Shown: one piece after another, positions 15,914 through 23,990 of the stretch
Layout of the letters: each line of letters opens with the position of its first letter
Position numbering within the stretch: the stretch's first letter is position 1
Assembly (NCBI RefSeq): GCF_011022235.1
Contig: NZ_JAAIYP010000030.1
Coordinates: forward strand, 1 to 33,743
From: Magnetospirillum aberrantis SpK
GTDB lineage: Bacteria > Pseudomonadota > Alphaproteobacteria > Rhodospirillales > Magnetospirillaceae
Reading direction: 5' to 3'
DNA length: 33,743 nt
Position numbers and translations under genes: made by a program
Notes under the pieces: generated by a model
The model's database searches: none
What the model was told of the DNA's origin: nothing
The model's input: the letters and a program-made list of their open reading frames with translations, nothing else

Positions 15914-16129
15914 TAGGAGGATGAGGTTGTCATAAGCATTCCGCTCTTTGTCGGTTTGGCTGGGATCGTATCTCGGCCCGCCGGGGCTTCGCGCGTTGAT
16001 GTGACACATCTCAGCCATGATCGTCCCTGTGCTGCGATCTACCACGGGCCGATCGCACTTTGGGTAAGTACAAAATTCGCCTGATTGGTTGAACAGGCGC
16101 TTGATTGTCGCTTGGGTTGGGTTGGCCAC
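15887..16129 (-). pseudogene. HNH-type endonuclease-like protein, truncated
   Basis: The 80-residue frame matches the start of a small HNH family protein. It has Cys20 and Cys25 in SGEFCTYPKCDRPV, Cys42-His43 in AEMCHINARSPGGPRYDPSQ, then KERNAYDNLILL. The family normally continues with Cys-x-x-His-His-x-x-Ile-Asp, which completes the metal and active site. Here it changes to RVRPQSSL and stops, with the new sequence coming from the IS5-type end. The start is a GTG with a perfect AGGAGG four bases upstream. It is probably dead. Confidence 0.72.
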
Positions 16130-16363
16130 GGTGCCTCCTGGCGAAATTCACACCGGAACCATCTGGCGCCTGGGCGCAATACACGATAGCCAGCACACAA
16201 AGTCAATCAACTAAAAATTGCCTGCCAGGCCTCTCGGATTCGCATCCGCATAAGCCGCATCGTTCGTGAGCACACCCGCCAAGAACTCAATATCGGCGCT
16301 AACGCGCGCTCCGAATTTGGCCGCGATCAAAAATCGTCCGAATCAACGACTTACTCCCGCCCC

Positions 16364-16430
16364 GTGCTCAATTCACGTTCGGAATTGCTCACTTAGCCTT
16401 CGGATTGCTCACTTACCCTGCGGTCCGACA
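16364..16430 (-). repeat. Short tandem repeats, possible IS21-type end
   Basis: TTCGGAATTGCTCACTTA (16378-16395) is repeated as TTCGGATTGCTCACTTA (16399-16415). A more degenerate unit lies 21 bases before (GTGCTCAATTCACG, from 16364). The GCTCA cores are 20-21 bases apart. On the minus strand the set begins TGTCGGACCGC and reads outward as multiple TGAGCAAT boxes, the layout seen at IS21-family ends. No transposase is attached. The region 16130-16363 before it shows no gene. Confidence 0.4.
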
Positions 16431-16438
16431 ATGACAAA

Positions 16439-17332
16439 TTATCCCAGGCCGACTTTGGCGCGGGGGTCGTAGCCGTGGCGGGGGCCCCATTTCTCCACCA
16501 GCTTGCGAAATTCGCCATCGTGTTCGGGCAACACCACCTTCAGCGTCACCAACTGGTCGCCGCGGGTGCCGCCGGAGCCGGGCAGGCCCTTGGCCTTGAG
16601 GCGCAGGACGGCGCCGGTGTTGCTGCCGGGCGGGATGGTCACCACGACCTTGCCGTCGATGGTTGGGACCGTCACCTTTGCCCCCATCACCGCCTCTTGG
16701 ACGCTGATCGGCAGATCCAGCAAGATGTCCTGGTCGCGCTTGCTGAAATAGGCGGGCAGATCGACCTTGATGTCGATCAGCGCGTCGCCGTCGCCGCCGA
16801 TGCCGGGGTTGCCCTGGCCTTTGAGGCGCAGGGTCTGGCCGTCCAGCGTTCCCGGCGGGATGCGGATGTCCAGGGACTTTCCCGACAACAGCGTGATGCG
16901 CTTGGTGGTGCCCGTGGCGGCCTCGGTCTGGCTGATGGTCAGGGTGTGACGGACATCCGTGCCGCGGTTCAGGTTCTCGCCGCCCTGGCGGCCGCGTGTC
17001 TTGCGCCGCATCATTTCCGACAGGATGTCGTCGACATTGTCGCCGAAATTGAACCCTGAACGGTTCGATCGCGTGCCGCCGCCATGGGCCCGCCACGACC
17101 GGCGGCGTTGGGCGCCGGTGGCGTCGATCTCGCCGGCGTCGTATTGGCGACGCTTTTCGGTGTCCGACAGGAAGTCGTAGGCGGCGCTGACCTCCTTGAA
17201 GCGTTCCTCTGCCCGTTTGTCGCCGGGGTTGAGGTCGGGGTGCAGGGTGCGCGCCAAGGCGCGATAGGCTTTCTTTAATTCGTCGTCGGAAGCGGTCTTG
17301 GCCACTCCCAATACTTCATAAGGGTCCCGCAC
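16439..17332 (-). CDS. DnaJ-domain co-chaperone, CbpA-like (type II, no zinc finger)
   Basis: This is a cytoplasmic Hsp40 that delivers substrates to DnaK and stimulates its ATPase. The 297-residue protein begins [20 protein letters not shown], with the J-domain HPD tripeptide at 31-33. A Gly/Arg-rich linker follows (near [10 protein letters not shown]), then the two-lobed substrate-binding C-terminal domain ([20 protein letters not shown] and [20 protein letters not shown]). There are no CxxCxGxG repeats, so it is not canonical DnaJ. I chose the GTG at 17332, six bases after GAGG and matching family starts; a GTG one codon earlier is possible. It stands alone on the minus strand. Confidence 0.92.
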   Translation of the reverse strand: MRDPYEVLGVAKTASDDELKKAYRALARTLHPDLNPGDKRAEERFKEVSAAYDFLSDTEKRRQYDAGEIDATGAQRRRSWRAHGGGTRSNRSGFNFGDNVDDILSEMMRRKTRGRQGGENLNRGTDVRHTLTISQTEAATGTTKRITLLSGKSLDIRIPPGTLDGQTLRLKGQGNPGIGGDGDALIDIKVDLPAYFSKRDQDILLDLPISVQEAVMGAKVTVPTIDGKVVVTIPPGSNTGAVLRLKAKGLPGSGGTRGDQLVTLKVVLPEHDGEFRKLVEKWGPRHGYDPRAKVGLG

Positions 17333-17361
17333 CACAGGCCTCGATCATTGCCGACAGGCGT

Positions 17362-17398
17362 AAAAAAGGGGGGCGGCACAAGTGCCGCCGCCCCTTTT
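17362..17398 (-). terminator. Intrinsic terminator after the glycine-zipper lipoprotein gene
   Basis: GGGGCGGCAC and GTGCCGCCGCCCC pair with one bulged base around a 2-base loop. The stem is flanked by A-runs on one side and TTTT on the other, so it can work on both strands. On the minus strand six T follow the stem. It lies 23 bases beyond the lipoprotein stop codon. Confidence 0.85.
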
Positions 17399-17421
17399 GT
17401 GACAGATTTCCGCGCGGCGCG

Positions 17422-17904
17422 CTACTTCACCACTTTCCAACTTCCGTCGCCTTGACGGCAGGCGGTACCATAGGCCTGTTCGGTCTGGCCGTCGATGGTG
17501 ACCGTGGTCTGGTACTCGCGGCAATACTGGCCGGGCGATTCCTCGTAGGTGCGGGTCGGGGTGATGGTGCCGCCGTGGCCGCTGTCGGGGTTGTTCCACG
17601 CCACCGCCTGACCGCTGGGCGCGCTTTCGAAGGCGCGCTGGCTGGCCTGGTGGGCGTATTGCTGGTCCGCGCGATCCAGGGATTTGCCCACCTCGGAACC
17701 GACGAAGGCCCCCAGCACGGCGCCCAATGCGGTCGCCGCCAACTGGCCCTTGCCCTTGCCGAACTGGGCGCCGGCCACCGCGCCGCCAATGCCGCCCAGG
17801 ACGGCGCCGCCGGTCTGCTTGGTGCCGTATTCGCTGTTGGCGCACGCCGTCAGCAACGAAGCGGCGATGACGACAGGGATGAAACGCTTGAAGGTCTTGG
17901 TCAT
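17422..17904 (-). CDS. Glycine-zipper 17-kDa-antigen-like lipoprotein
   Basis: This predicted envelope lipoprotein has 160 residues. Its signal peptide ends in the lipobox LLTAC (Cys21). A glycine-zipper membrane hairpin follows (TGGAVLGGIGGAVAGAQFG and ATALGAVLGAFVGSEVGKSL), as in the rickettsial 17-kDa surface antigen family. The C-terminal half holds Tyr/Trp-rich strands and the pair QYCREYQTTV and YGTACRQGDGSWKVV, usual for this family. These proteins sit in the outer membrane and are generally linked to envelope integrity, but no exact role is known. It is a single-gene unit with a strong terminator, divergent from pdxH. Confidence 0.88.
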   Translation of the reverse strand: MTKTFKRFIPVVIAASLLTACANSEYGTKQTGGAVLGGIGGAVAGAQFGKGKGQLAATALGAVLGAFVGSEVGKSLDRADQQYAHQASQRAFESAPSGQAVAWNNPDSGHGGTITPTRTYEESPGQYCREYQTTVTIDGQTEQAYGTACRQGDGSWKVVK

Positions 17905-18068
17905 GGGGCTCTCGTTTTGGCAAGGTTCCCTGATTATACGGGGAGGTCGTGCGATACCGTCATGGATTTGGGGCTTTTTATGACGTCCCGACCGGGCTAG
18001 AACGGACGGGGCGCGTCTTGGTGCCGATCATAAACCCCCGCCTTGCAAATCGCTACTGGTCCGAACCG

Positions 18069-18656
18069 ATGTCCAACTCCTCCGCCGATCCGTTCTCGTT
18101 GTTCGCCAAATGGATGGCGGAAGCGGAAGCCGCCGAGCCAAACGACCCCAACGCCATGGCGCTGGCCACCGCCGATGCCGACGGACGGCCCAGCGTGCGC
18201 ATGGTGCTGCTGAAGGACGCCGGCCCCGAGGGCTTCGTCTTCTACACCAACCTGGAAAGCCGCAAGGGCGGCGAACTGGCGGCCAATCCCCACGCGGCGC
18301 TGTTGTTCCATTGGAAAAGCCTGCGGCGTCAGATCCGGGTCGAAGGGCCGGTGGTCCCGGTGAGCAACGAAGAGGCGGACGCCTATTTCGCCAGCCGGGC
18401 CCGGACCAGCCAGCTTGGCGCTTGGGCCTCGAAACAATCGCGGCCGTTGCAAGGGCGCTTCGAGCTGGAAAAGCGGGTGGCGGAATATACCGCGAAATTC
18501 GGATTCGGGGCGGTGCCGCGGCCGCCGCATTGGTCCGGCTTCCGGCTGGTGCCGGAGCGCATCGAGTTCTGGCAGGACAAACCCTTCCGGCTGCATGACC
18601 GTGCGGTCTACCACCGCGAGGCCGATGGCTGGTCGGTCACTTCCTTGTTTCCGTGA
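18069..18656 (+). CDS. pdxH: Pyridoxamine/pyridoxine 5'-phosphate oxidase
   Basis: This FMN-dependent enzyme makes pyridoxal 5'-phosphate, the last step of vitamin B6 synthesis and salvage. The 195-residue protein shows the family blocks in order: [68 protein letters not shown] and the C-terminal [17 protein letters not shown], which carries the substrate-binding Arg-Leu-His. The start at 18069 fits the usual N-terminus ([13 protein letters not shown]), though the upstream ribosome site is poor. The metal-exporter gene follows by 14 bases and is probably co-transcribed. Confidence 0.96.
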   Translation: MSNSSADPFSLFAKWMAEAEAAEPNDPNAMALATADADGRPSVRMVLLKDAGPEGFVFYTNLESRKGGELAANPHAALLFHWKSLRRQIRVEGPVVPVSNEEADAYFASRARTSQLGAWASKQSRPLQGRFELEKRVAEYTAKFGFGAVPRPPHWSGFRLVPERIEFWQDKPFRLHDRAVYHREADGWSVTSLFP

Positions 18657-18670
18657 CGAAAGGAACGGCC

Positions 18671-19579
18671 ATGACCGCCACCAACGACGGTGCCCGCCTG
18701 ATGACGCTGGCCACCTACGCCTCGGTCGCCACCGCCTGTACGCTGATCGTGGTCAAGCTGGCGGCCTGGGGAATGACCGGGTCGGTGGCCTTGCTGTCCA
18801 CGCTGATCGATTCCACGCTGGATGCCGCCGCGTCTCTGATCAACCTGTGGGCGGTGCGTCATGCCCTGACGCCGGCCGACCACGAACATCGCTTCGGTCA
18901 CGGCAAGGCCGAGCCGCTGGCCGGTCTGGGGCAGGCGGCGTTCATCCTGGGATCGGGCGGATTGTTGCTGGCCCAGGCGGTCAACCGTCTGCAACATCCG
19001 GTCGCGGTGACCAACGCCGATATCGGTACGGCGGTGATGGTGTTTTCCATCGTGCTGACCGTCGTCCTGGTTCGCTTTCAGAAATATGTACTGGAAAGGA
19101 CAAGCTCGGTCGCCATCTCGGCCGATTCCCTGCATTACACCGGCGATGTGCTGATGAATGGCGCGGTCATCGTGTCGTTGCTGTTGGGACGTTTCCTGGG
19201 CTGGACTTTCGCCGACCCGCTGTTCGCCATCGGCATCGGCGCTTATCTGCTATGGAACGCCTGGGCGATCGTGCGCAATTCCATGGACATGCTGATGGAT
19301 CGCGAACTGCCCGAAGAGGATCGCGCACGTATCCGCGACATCACCTTGGGCGTCCCCGACGTACGCGGCATGCATGACCTGCGCACCCGTCTGTCGGGGC
19401 AACAGGGTTTCGTCCAGTTGCATCTGGCGCTGGATGACCATCTGACCCTGGCCCGCGCCCATGCCATCGCCGACCAAGTCGAAAAAGCCATCGTCGAGGC
19501 GTTTCCCCATTGCGACGTGCTGATCCACCAGGACCCGGTCAGCCTGCACGAAGACGAACCGCCCTTCAGCCGGACGTAA
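18671..19579 (+). CDS. Cation diffusion facilitator family metal exporter, FieF-like
   Basis: This inner-membrane antiporter exports divalent metal (zinc, ferrous iron or similar) in exchange for protons. The 302-residue protein has six hydrophobic segments. The transport-site residues are visible as Asp47 and Asp51 in DSTLD and His155 and Asp159 in HYTGD, the DD-HD arrangement of FieF/YiiP. The cytoplasmic motif HEHRFGHGKAEPLAGL after helix 2 is typical of the FieF branch. The C-terminal domain has the ferredoxin-like fold pattern with metal-binding histidines (LHLALDDHLTLARAHAIAD). I chose the ATG at 18671 (AAAGGA upstream); a GTG at 18653 overlaps the pdxH stop. It is not obviously one of the magnetosome MamB/MamM exporters. 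Confidence 0.92.
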   Translation: MTATNDGARLMTLATYASVATACTLIVVKLAAWGMTGSVALLSTLIDSTLDAAASLINLWAVRHALTPADHEHRFGHGKAEPLAGLGQAAFILGSGGLLLAQAVNRLQHPVAVTNADIGTAVMVFSIVLTVVLVRFQKYVLERTSSVAISADSLHYTGDVLMNGAVIVSLLLGRFLGWTFADPLFAIGIGAYLLWNAWAIVRNSMDMLMDRELPEEDRARIRDITLGVPDVRGMHDLRTRLSGQQGFVQLHLALDDHLTLARAHAIADQVEKAIVEAFPHCDVLIHQDPVSLHEDEPPFSRT

Positions 19580-19607
19580 AAAAGCCCCCGCCAAAGGCGA
19601 GGGCTTT
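19578..19607. terminator. Bidirectional terminator between the exporter and PraR-like genes
   Basis: AAAGCCCCCGCC and GGCGAGGGCTTT pair at 11 of 12 positions around a 3-base loop, with an A-run before and T after the stem. It sits in the 33-base gap between two convergent genes and can stop transcription from both sides. Confidence 0.85.
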
Positions 19608-19612
19608 CCGGG

Positions 19613-20098
19613 TTACTCTTCGTCCTTGCCGATGGGGCCCAGGACGTTGGCCAACTCCTGGACGCGCCGGCGAACCTCGGGGTCGCGGATGCGGTAATAG
19701 GCCCGCACCAGTTCCAAGGTCTCGCGCTGGACCATCATGCCCTCGTTGGCCTGCGGCGGATCTTCGGTGGCGCGGACCATGTAACGGGGGCTGGCGGCGA
19801 TGGTGTCTTCGTCCATGTCCTCGTAGAAATAGCTGACCGGAACGTCGAGCACGCGGGACATGTCGTAAAGCCGCGAAGCGCCGATACGGTTGGCGCCGCG
19901 TTCGTACTTCTGCACCTGCTGGAAGGTAAGGCCCAGGGCCTCGCCCAACTTTTCCTGACTCATGCCCAGCAACGTGCGGCGCAAGCGGACGCGGGCGCCC
20001 ACATGCACGTCGATGGGATTGGGTTTGCCCGAAGGCGTACGGCCGCGGCTGGCGCGACGCGAGACACCTGCGGTGCTCTTGCGGATGGCCTGTGACAT
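19613..20098 (-). CDS. XRE-family transcriptional regulator, PraR-like
   Basis: This DNA-binding repressor-type protein has 161 residues. After a basic N-terminal arm the sequence PNPIDVHVGARVRLRRTLLG, then MSQEKLGEALGLTFQQVQKY and GANRIGASRLYDMSRVLDVP, is the helix-turn-helix domain shared with PraR/PhrR of rhizobia and azorhizobia. The C-terminal part (ETLELVRAYYRIRDPEVRRR) is the usual alphaproteobacterial extension. The start has AGGTGAT five bases upstream. In Rhizobium PraR represses LuxR-type quorum-sensing regulators and adhesion genes. Here it is divergent from a LuxR-type gene 172 bases away, which suggests a similar link. Confidence 0.88.
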   Translation of the reverse strand: MSQAIRKSTAGVSRRASRGRTPSGKPNPIDVHVGARVRLRRTLLGMSQEKLGEALGLTFQQVQKYERGANRIGASRLYDMSRVLDVPVSYFYEDMDEDTIAASPRYMVRATEDPPQANEGMMVQRETLELVRAYYRIRDPEVRRRVQELANVLGPIGKDEE

Positions 20099-20270
20099 AC
20101 GATATCACCTCTATGTGGCGGCGCACCGATGGGGGCAACGGGCGCCAACGCCGAATGGAAACAATCTTCCCGACAGCACGCGGTGTTTCCCGCGGTTGAA
20201 AGTGGAAGAGGGGGCACCACACACAATAGCTGCATAACGCAAGTATGTGTAGGGGCATTTGGAGAGTGGC

Positions 20271-20996
20271 ATGGATGCGTTGTACGACCCCGTCGACGCC
20301 CTGACCCAGGAATTGTCAGGCGTTCACGACCAGGAGCAGCGCCAAGCGGCTTTCCTGCGCCATGCCGCTGCCTTCGGAGTCAGCCGTTACGCCTATCTGA
20401 ACACCACCCATCCCAGCGATCCCTTTCACGTCGAAACCAATTATCCGGCCGCCTGGGCCGAGCGTTATCTGGCGCAGAACTATATGGCGGTGGACGCGGT
20501 GCCGCTCGAGGCGGCGCGTTCCCCCGTTCCCTTCCGTTGGAGCGACGCGCTGGCACGCCCGGAATATGGTGCCAAAAGTCAGCTGGTTTTCGCCGAAGCC
20601 GCCGAATTTTCCATTCGCGACGGCTTCACCGTGCCGGTTCATTCCGCTGCCGGATTGTCCATCATCTCGGTGGCTATCGACGACCCGGATATGTTCCGGC
20701 CATCGGCGGCGGCCCGTCGGCACGCCGTGCATTTGTTGGCCATGCATTTCCATTTGGCGTGCGACCGCGCCCTGGGGGCCGGCAGCGCGGAGCCGCTGCC
20801 GCGCCTGACCCCGCGCGAGCGTGAGGTCTTATTGTGGACCGCCAAAGGCAAGACCGGCTGGGAAATCGCCCAAATTCTCAATCTGGCGGAACGCACGGTG
20901 GTCTACCATATCGAAAACGCCCGCACCAAGCTGGGGGCCAGCAGTCGGGCCCAGGCGGTGGTGGTGGCCGTGACCTTGGGGCTGATCCGTCCCTGA
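20271..20996 (+). CDS. LuxR-family regulator with autoinducer-binding domain (LuxR solo)
   Basis: This 241-residue protein has an N-terminal acyl-homoserine-lactone-type sensor domain and a C-terminal GerE/LuxR helix-turn-helix (LTPREREVLLWTAKGKTGWE, then AERTVVYHIENARTKL). The ligand pocket residues of TraR/LuxR proteins seem kept: Trp62, Tyr66, Asp75 and Trp90. The start at 20271 has GGAG six bases upstream; a TTG at 20259 would add four residues. No luxI-type synthase is present in the window, so it is a solo receptor here. It is divergent from the PraR-like gene. Confidence 0.9.
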   Translation: MDALYDPVDALTQELSGVHDQEQRQAAFLRHAAAFGVSRYAYLNTTHPSDPFHVETNYPAAWAERYLAQNYMAVDAVPLEAARSPVPFRWSDALARPEYGAKSQLVFAEAAEFSIRDGFTVPVHSAAGLSIISVAIDDPDMFRPSAAARRHAVHLLAMHFHLACDRALGAGSAEPLPRLTPREREVLLWTAKGKTGWEIAQILNLAERTVVYHIENARTKLGASSRAQAVVVAVTLGLIRP

Positions 20997-21013
20997 TCCC
21001 TGTAAAAAATGTC

Positions 21014-21035
21014 AGGTGCCAAGCTGTTGGCACCT
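21014..21035. repeat. 22-bp perfect dyad between the LuxR solo and a small ORF
   Basis: AGGTGCCAA-gctg-TTGGCACCT is a perfect 9-bp inverted repeat, 18 bases after the luxR-type stop and 54 bases before the small ORF. There is no U-run on the plus strand, so it is a poor terminator for the LuxR gene. On the minus strand TTTTTT follows three bases later. Its length resembles a lux-box-type operator, but the sequence is not a classical lux box. Confidence 0.5.
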
Positions 21036-21088
21036 TGTAACAATACGCCCATCCACACCCTGGGGAGGGAGGGGATAGAGGAGGGGAC

Positions 21089-21268
21089 ATGACGGTGATC
21101 GCCTTTCCACGGGTCGAACGTCGCGAGGACCGGTTGCGGGGCATCGAACAATGCCTGGATGCCCTGGCCCATGAAGCCGATGCGTTGGGCCTGGACCTTC
21201 TGGCGCACATGATCGCCGTCGCGCGCGAGGCGGCCAGCGATTCCGCCTCCGCCGAATTGCGGCGCTAG
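21089..21268 (+). CDS. Small hypothetical protein, 59 residues
   Basis: This short frame begins MTVIAFPRVERREDRLRGIE and ends in ASAELRR. It has a very strong ribosome site (GAGGAGGGG just before ATG) and codon use like its neighbours. The protein is predicted helical and amphipathic (IEQCLDALAHEADALGLDLL) with no signal peptide or membrane segment. I do not recognise the family. It follows the LuxR solo by 92 bases on the same strand and is followed by the ndk terminator. It might be a small partner or target of the regulator; that is a guess from position. Confidence 0.7.
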   Translation: MTVIAFPRVERREDRLRGIEQCLDALAHEADALGLDLLAHMIAVAREAASDSASAELRR

Positions 21269-21300
21269 GGTTTTCCTCTCTTCGAGCCGAACACAAAGAA

Positions 21301-21332
21301 AACGCCCCCGAGGGTTTCCCTTCGGGGGCGTT
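21301..21332 (-). terminator. Strong terminator after ndk
   Basis: AACGCCCCCGAGGG and CCCTTCGGGGGCGTT form a 14-bp stem with one bulge and a 3-base loop. On the minus strand it is followed by TTCTTTG. It lies 25 bases beyond the ndk stop and may also end the small ORF transcript from the other side. Confidence 0.85.
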
Positions 21333-21357
21333 GTTCCTTGCGGAAGAACCGCGAGGC

Positions 21358-21780
21358 TTAGCCGGCGATCTCGCACTGCGAGAAGAAGTAGGCAACCTCG
21401 ATAGCGGCGTTTTCCAGCGAGTCCGAACCGTGCACCGAATTGGCTTCGATGGATTCGGCGAAATCGGCGCGGATGGTGCCGGCGGCGGCGTTGGCCGGGT
21501 TGGTGGCACCCATGATCTCGCGGTTCTTGGCGACGGCGCCTTCGCCTTCCAGCACCTGCACGACCACCGGGCCGGAGATCATGAAGGCGACCAGTTCGCC
21601 GAAGAACGAACGCTCGCGATGGACGGCATAGAAGCCCTCGGCCTGTTCCTTGGTCAGGCGGACGCGCTTCTGGGCGACGATGCGCAGGCCAGCCTCTTCG
21701 AAGCGGGCGTTGATCTTGCCGGTGAGGTTGCGGCGGGTGGCATCCGGCTTGATGATCGACAGGGTGCGTTCAAGAGCCAT
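21358..21780 (-). CDS. ndk: Nucleoside diphosphate kinase
   Basis: This enzyme transfers phosphate from ATP to other nucleoside diphosphates by way of a phosphohistidine, keeping NTP pools balanced. The 140-residue protein is of standard length. It starts [20 protein letters not shown] and has the catalytic His117 in ANSVHGSDS. The nucleotide-site residues are present in [18 protein letters not shown] and [19 protein letters not shown]. The start has AAGGA upstream. It is a single-gene unit with its own terminator. Confidence 0.98.
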   Translation of the reverse strand: MALERTLSIIKPDATRRNLTGKINARFEEAGLRIVAQKRVRLTKEQAEGFYAVHRERSFFGELVAFMISGPVVVQVLEGEGAVAKNREIMGATNPANAAAGTIRADFAESIEANSVHGSDSLENAAIEVAYFFSQCEIAG

Positions 21781-22000
21781 TTTAGTCGAATTCCTTTGCG
21801 GCGGTTAGCGCGCCGTCACCCTTCCTTCCCATCGGTTCCCGAAGGCGGGCGCGCGCAAAATGCCCCGGTCCGGCCGGCGGTCCGGGGTTGGCGCGTTATA
21901 CAGTCTTCGTCCGGCAAGGGCAACAGCCATGGCGCACAGGCGCCGCCAGTGGCGCGAAGGGATGGCGAAAGCCTGCGGTCCGTGCTATTCGGACCCCGTC

Positions 22001-23887
22001 ATGCTGCATATCAACAACCTTGTCTTCCGCATTGCCGGCCGCTTGTTGTTCGACGACGCCACGGTGCACGTGGCGGCGGGGGCCCGTGTCGGCCTGGTCG
22101 GACGCAATGGCGCCGGCAAGTCCACGCTTTTCAAGCTGATCCTGGACGAGATGCACGCCGATGGCGGCGACATCGCCTTGCGTCCACGGGCCAGCGTCGG
22201 CCGTGTCGCCCAAGAGGCGCCCGAGGGCGAAACCAGTCTGGTCGATTGCGTGTTGGCCGCCGACCTGGAACGCACCGCGTTGCTGTCCGAGGCGGAAACC
22301 TGTGCCGACGGCCATCGCATCGCCGAAATCCATGAACGGCTGGGGGCCATCGACGCCCATTCGGCACCGGCCCGTGCCGCCGCCATCCTGGCTGGCCTGG
22401 GCTTCGACGCCGAGGCCCAGGCGCGGCCGGTGTCGTCGTTCTCGGGCGGTTGGCGCATGCGCGTGGCGCTGGCTTCGGCGCTGTTCGCCCGTCCCGACCT
22501 GTTGTTGCTGGACGAGCCGACCAACCACCTGGACCTCGAGGCGACGTTGTGGCTGCAAAGCTTCCTCGCCACCTATCCCGGCACGTTGATCGTCATCAGC
22601 CACGACCGCGAATTGCTGAACGAGGTGTGCTCGCGCATCATCCATCTCGAAGGCTGCAAGCTGGTCCAGTACGGCGGCAATTACGACGATTTCGTCCGAG
22701 TGCGCCGGGAAAAGATGGAATTGGCGGCCAAGGCCCAGGCCAAGCAGTTGGAACAGCGGCGCAAGATCCAGTCCTTCATCGACCGCTTCCGTGCCAAGGC
22801 CACCAAGGCCGCCCAGGCGCAAAGCCGTATCAAGATGCTGGAACGCATGGAGCCGGTGGTGGCGGTGGTCGAGGAGCGCAGCTACACCTTCGACTTCCCC
22901 GATCCAGAGCCCTTGAGCCCGCCCATCGTCGCCATCGATGGCGGCGTTGCCGGCTATGGCGAGCATGTGGTGCTGCGCAAGCTCAACCTGCGGATCGACA
23001 TGGACGACCGCATCGCGTTGTTGGGTGCCAACGGCAACGGCAAATCGACCTTGTCCAAGATTCTGGCCGGGCGGCTTGAGCTTCTGGGCGGCGAGATGCG
23101 GCGCTCGAACAAGCTGAAGGTCGGCTATTTCGCCCAGCATCAGACCGAGGAACTGCGTCTCGACCGCACGCCCTTCGACCACATGGCCGAATTGATGAAG
23201 GACGCGGCCGAGGCCAAGGTGCGTGCGCAATTGGGGCGGTTCGGCTTTGAACAGGACCGCGCCGACGTGCGTGTGGCCAATCTGTCGGGCGGTGAGAAGG
23301 CGCGGCTTTTGTTCGCGTTGATGAGCCGTGACGCGCCCCATCTGATGATCCTGGACGAACCGACCAACCATCTGGACATCGATTCGCGCGAGGCTTTGGT
23401 GGCCGCGCTCAACGCCTATGACGGCGCGGTGGTGCTGGTCAGCCACGACCCGCATCTGATCGAACTGGTTGCCGATCGGCTGTTGCTGGTGGCTGATGGT
23501 CAGGTGACGTCGTTCGACGGCGATCTTGCCGCCTATCGCAAGCTGCTTCTGGAACGGGCGCGCGAAGCCCGGCGCGGTGGCGAGGCCAAGTCGGACGGTC
23601 CGTCGCGCAAGGACGAGCGGCGCGCCGCCGCGGAAATTCGCAACCAACTGGCGCCCCTGCGCAAGAAGGCGTTCGAGGCGGAAAAGCTGTTGGAAAAACT
23701 GTTGGCCAAGCGTTCGGCGACCGAGGAAAAGTTGGCCGACCCCGCCTTGTATCAGGGGCCGGCCGACAAGGTCACCCGATTGCAGCGCGAGCGTGGCGAA
23801 CTGGACAAAAGCATTGCCGAGGCCGAGGCCCAATGGCTGGCCGCGCACGAGGAACTGGAACAGGCCCAGGCCGCCGTCCAGGGCTGA
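22001..23887 (+). CDS. ABC-F family ATP-binding protein, YheS-like
   Basis: This is a cytoplasmic twin-ATPase of 628 residues without membrane segments, of the ABC-F class that acts on ribosomes. The first nucleotide domain has GRNGAGKST (Walker A, 34-42), SSFSGGWRMR (signature) and LLLLDEPTNHLD (Walker B). The linker is rich in charged helices (MELAAKAQAKQLEQRRKIQS). The second domain has GANGNGKST, NLSGGEKARL and LMILDEPTNHLD. A C-terminal coiled coil follows (RKKAFEAEKLLEKLLAKRSA). The opening resembles E. coli YheS more than EttA or Uup. The ATG at 22001 was chosen to match family N-termini; earlier starts add sequence unlike the family. The 220-base gap before it holds no other gene. Confidence 0.92.
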   Translation: MLHINNLVFRIAGRLLFDDATVHVAAGARVGLVGRNGAGKSTLFKLILDEMHADGGDIALRPRASVGRVAQEAPEGETSLVDCVLAADLERTALLSEAETCADGHRIAEIHERLGAIDAHSAPARAAAILAGLGFDAEAQARPVSSFSGGWRMRVALASALFARPDLLLLDEPTNHLDLEATLWLQSFLATYPGTLIVISHDRELLNEVCSRIIHLEGCKLVQYGGNYDDFVRVRREKMELAAKAQAKQLEQRRKIQSFIDRFRAKATKAAQAQSRIKMLERMEPVVAVVEERSYTFDFPDPEPLSPPIVAIDGGVAGYGEHVVLRKLNLRIDMDDRIALLGANGNGKSTLSKILAGRLELLGGEMRRSNKLKVGYFAQHQTEELRLDRTPFDHMAELMKDAAEAKVRAQLGRFGFEQDRADVRVANLSGGEKARLLFALMSRDAPHLMILDEPTNHLDIDSREALVAALNAYDGAVVLVSHDPHLIELVADRLLLVADGQVTSFDGDLAAYRKLLLERAREARRGGEAKSDGPSRKDERRAAAEIRNQLAPLRKKAFEAEKLLEKLLAKRSATEEKLADPALYQGPADKVTRLQRERGELDKSIAEAEAQWLAAHEELEQAQAAVQG

Positions 23888-23990
23888 TTTTGGGCGAATG
23901 GCCGGAACCTGAGGGCGTTCGGTCTTGCCAAAATCGCATAACCCGTTACGGTGGCAGGGGACTTCGGAAACCACCTGAGAGAGCTGCCCC

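Noticed and set aside
18671-19579. Cation exporter as a magnetosome MamB or MamM protein
   Set aside because: The sequence follows the FieF pattern and no magnetosome genes are nearby; only the general family call is supported.
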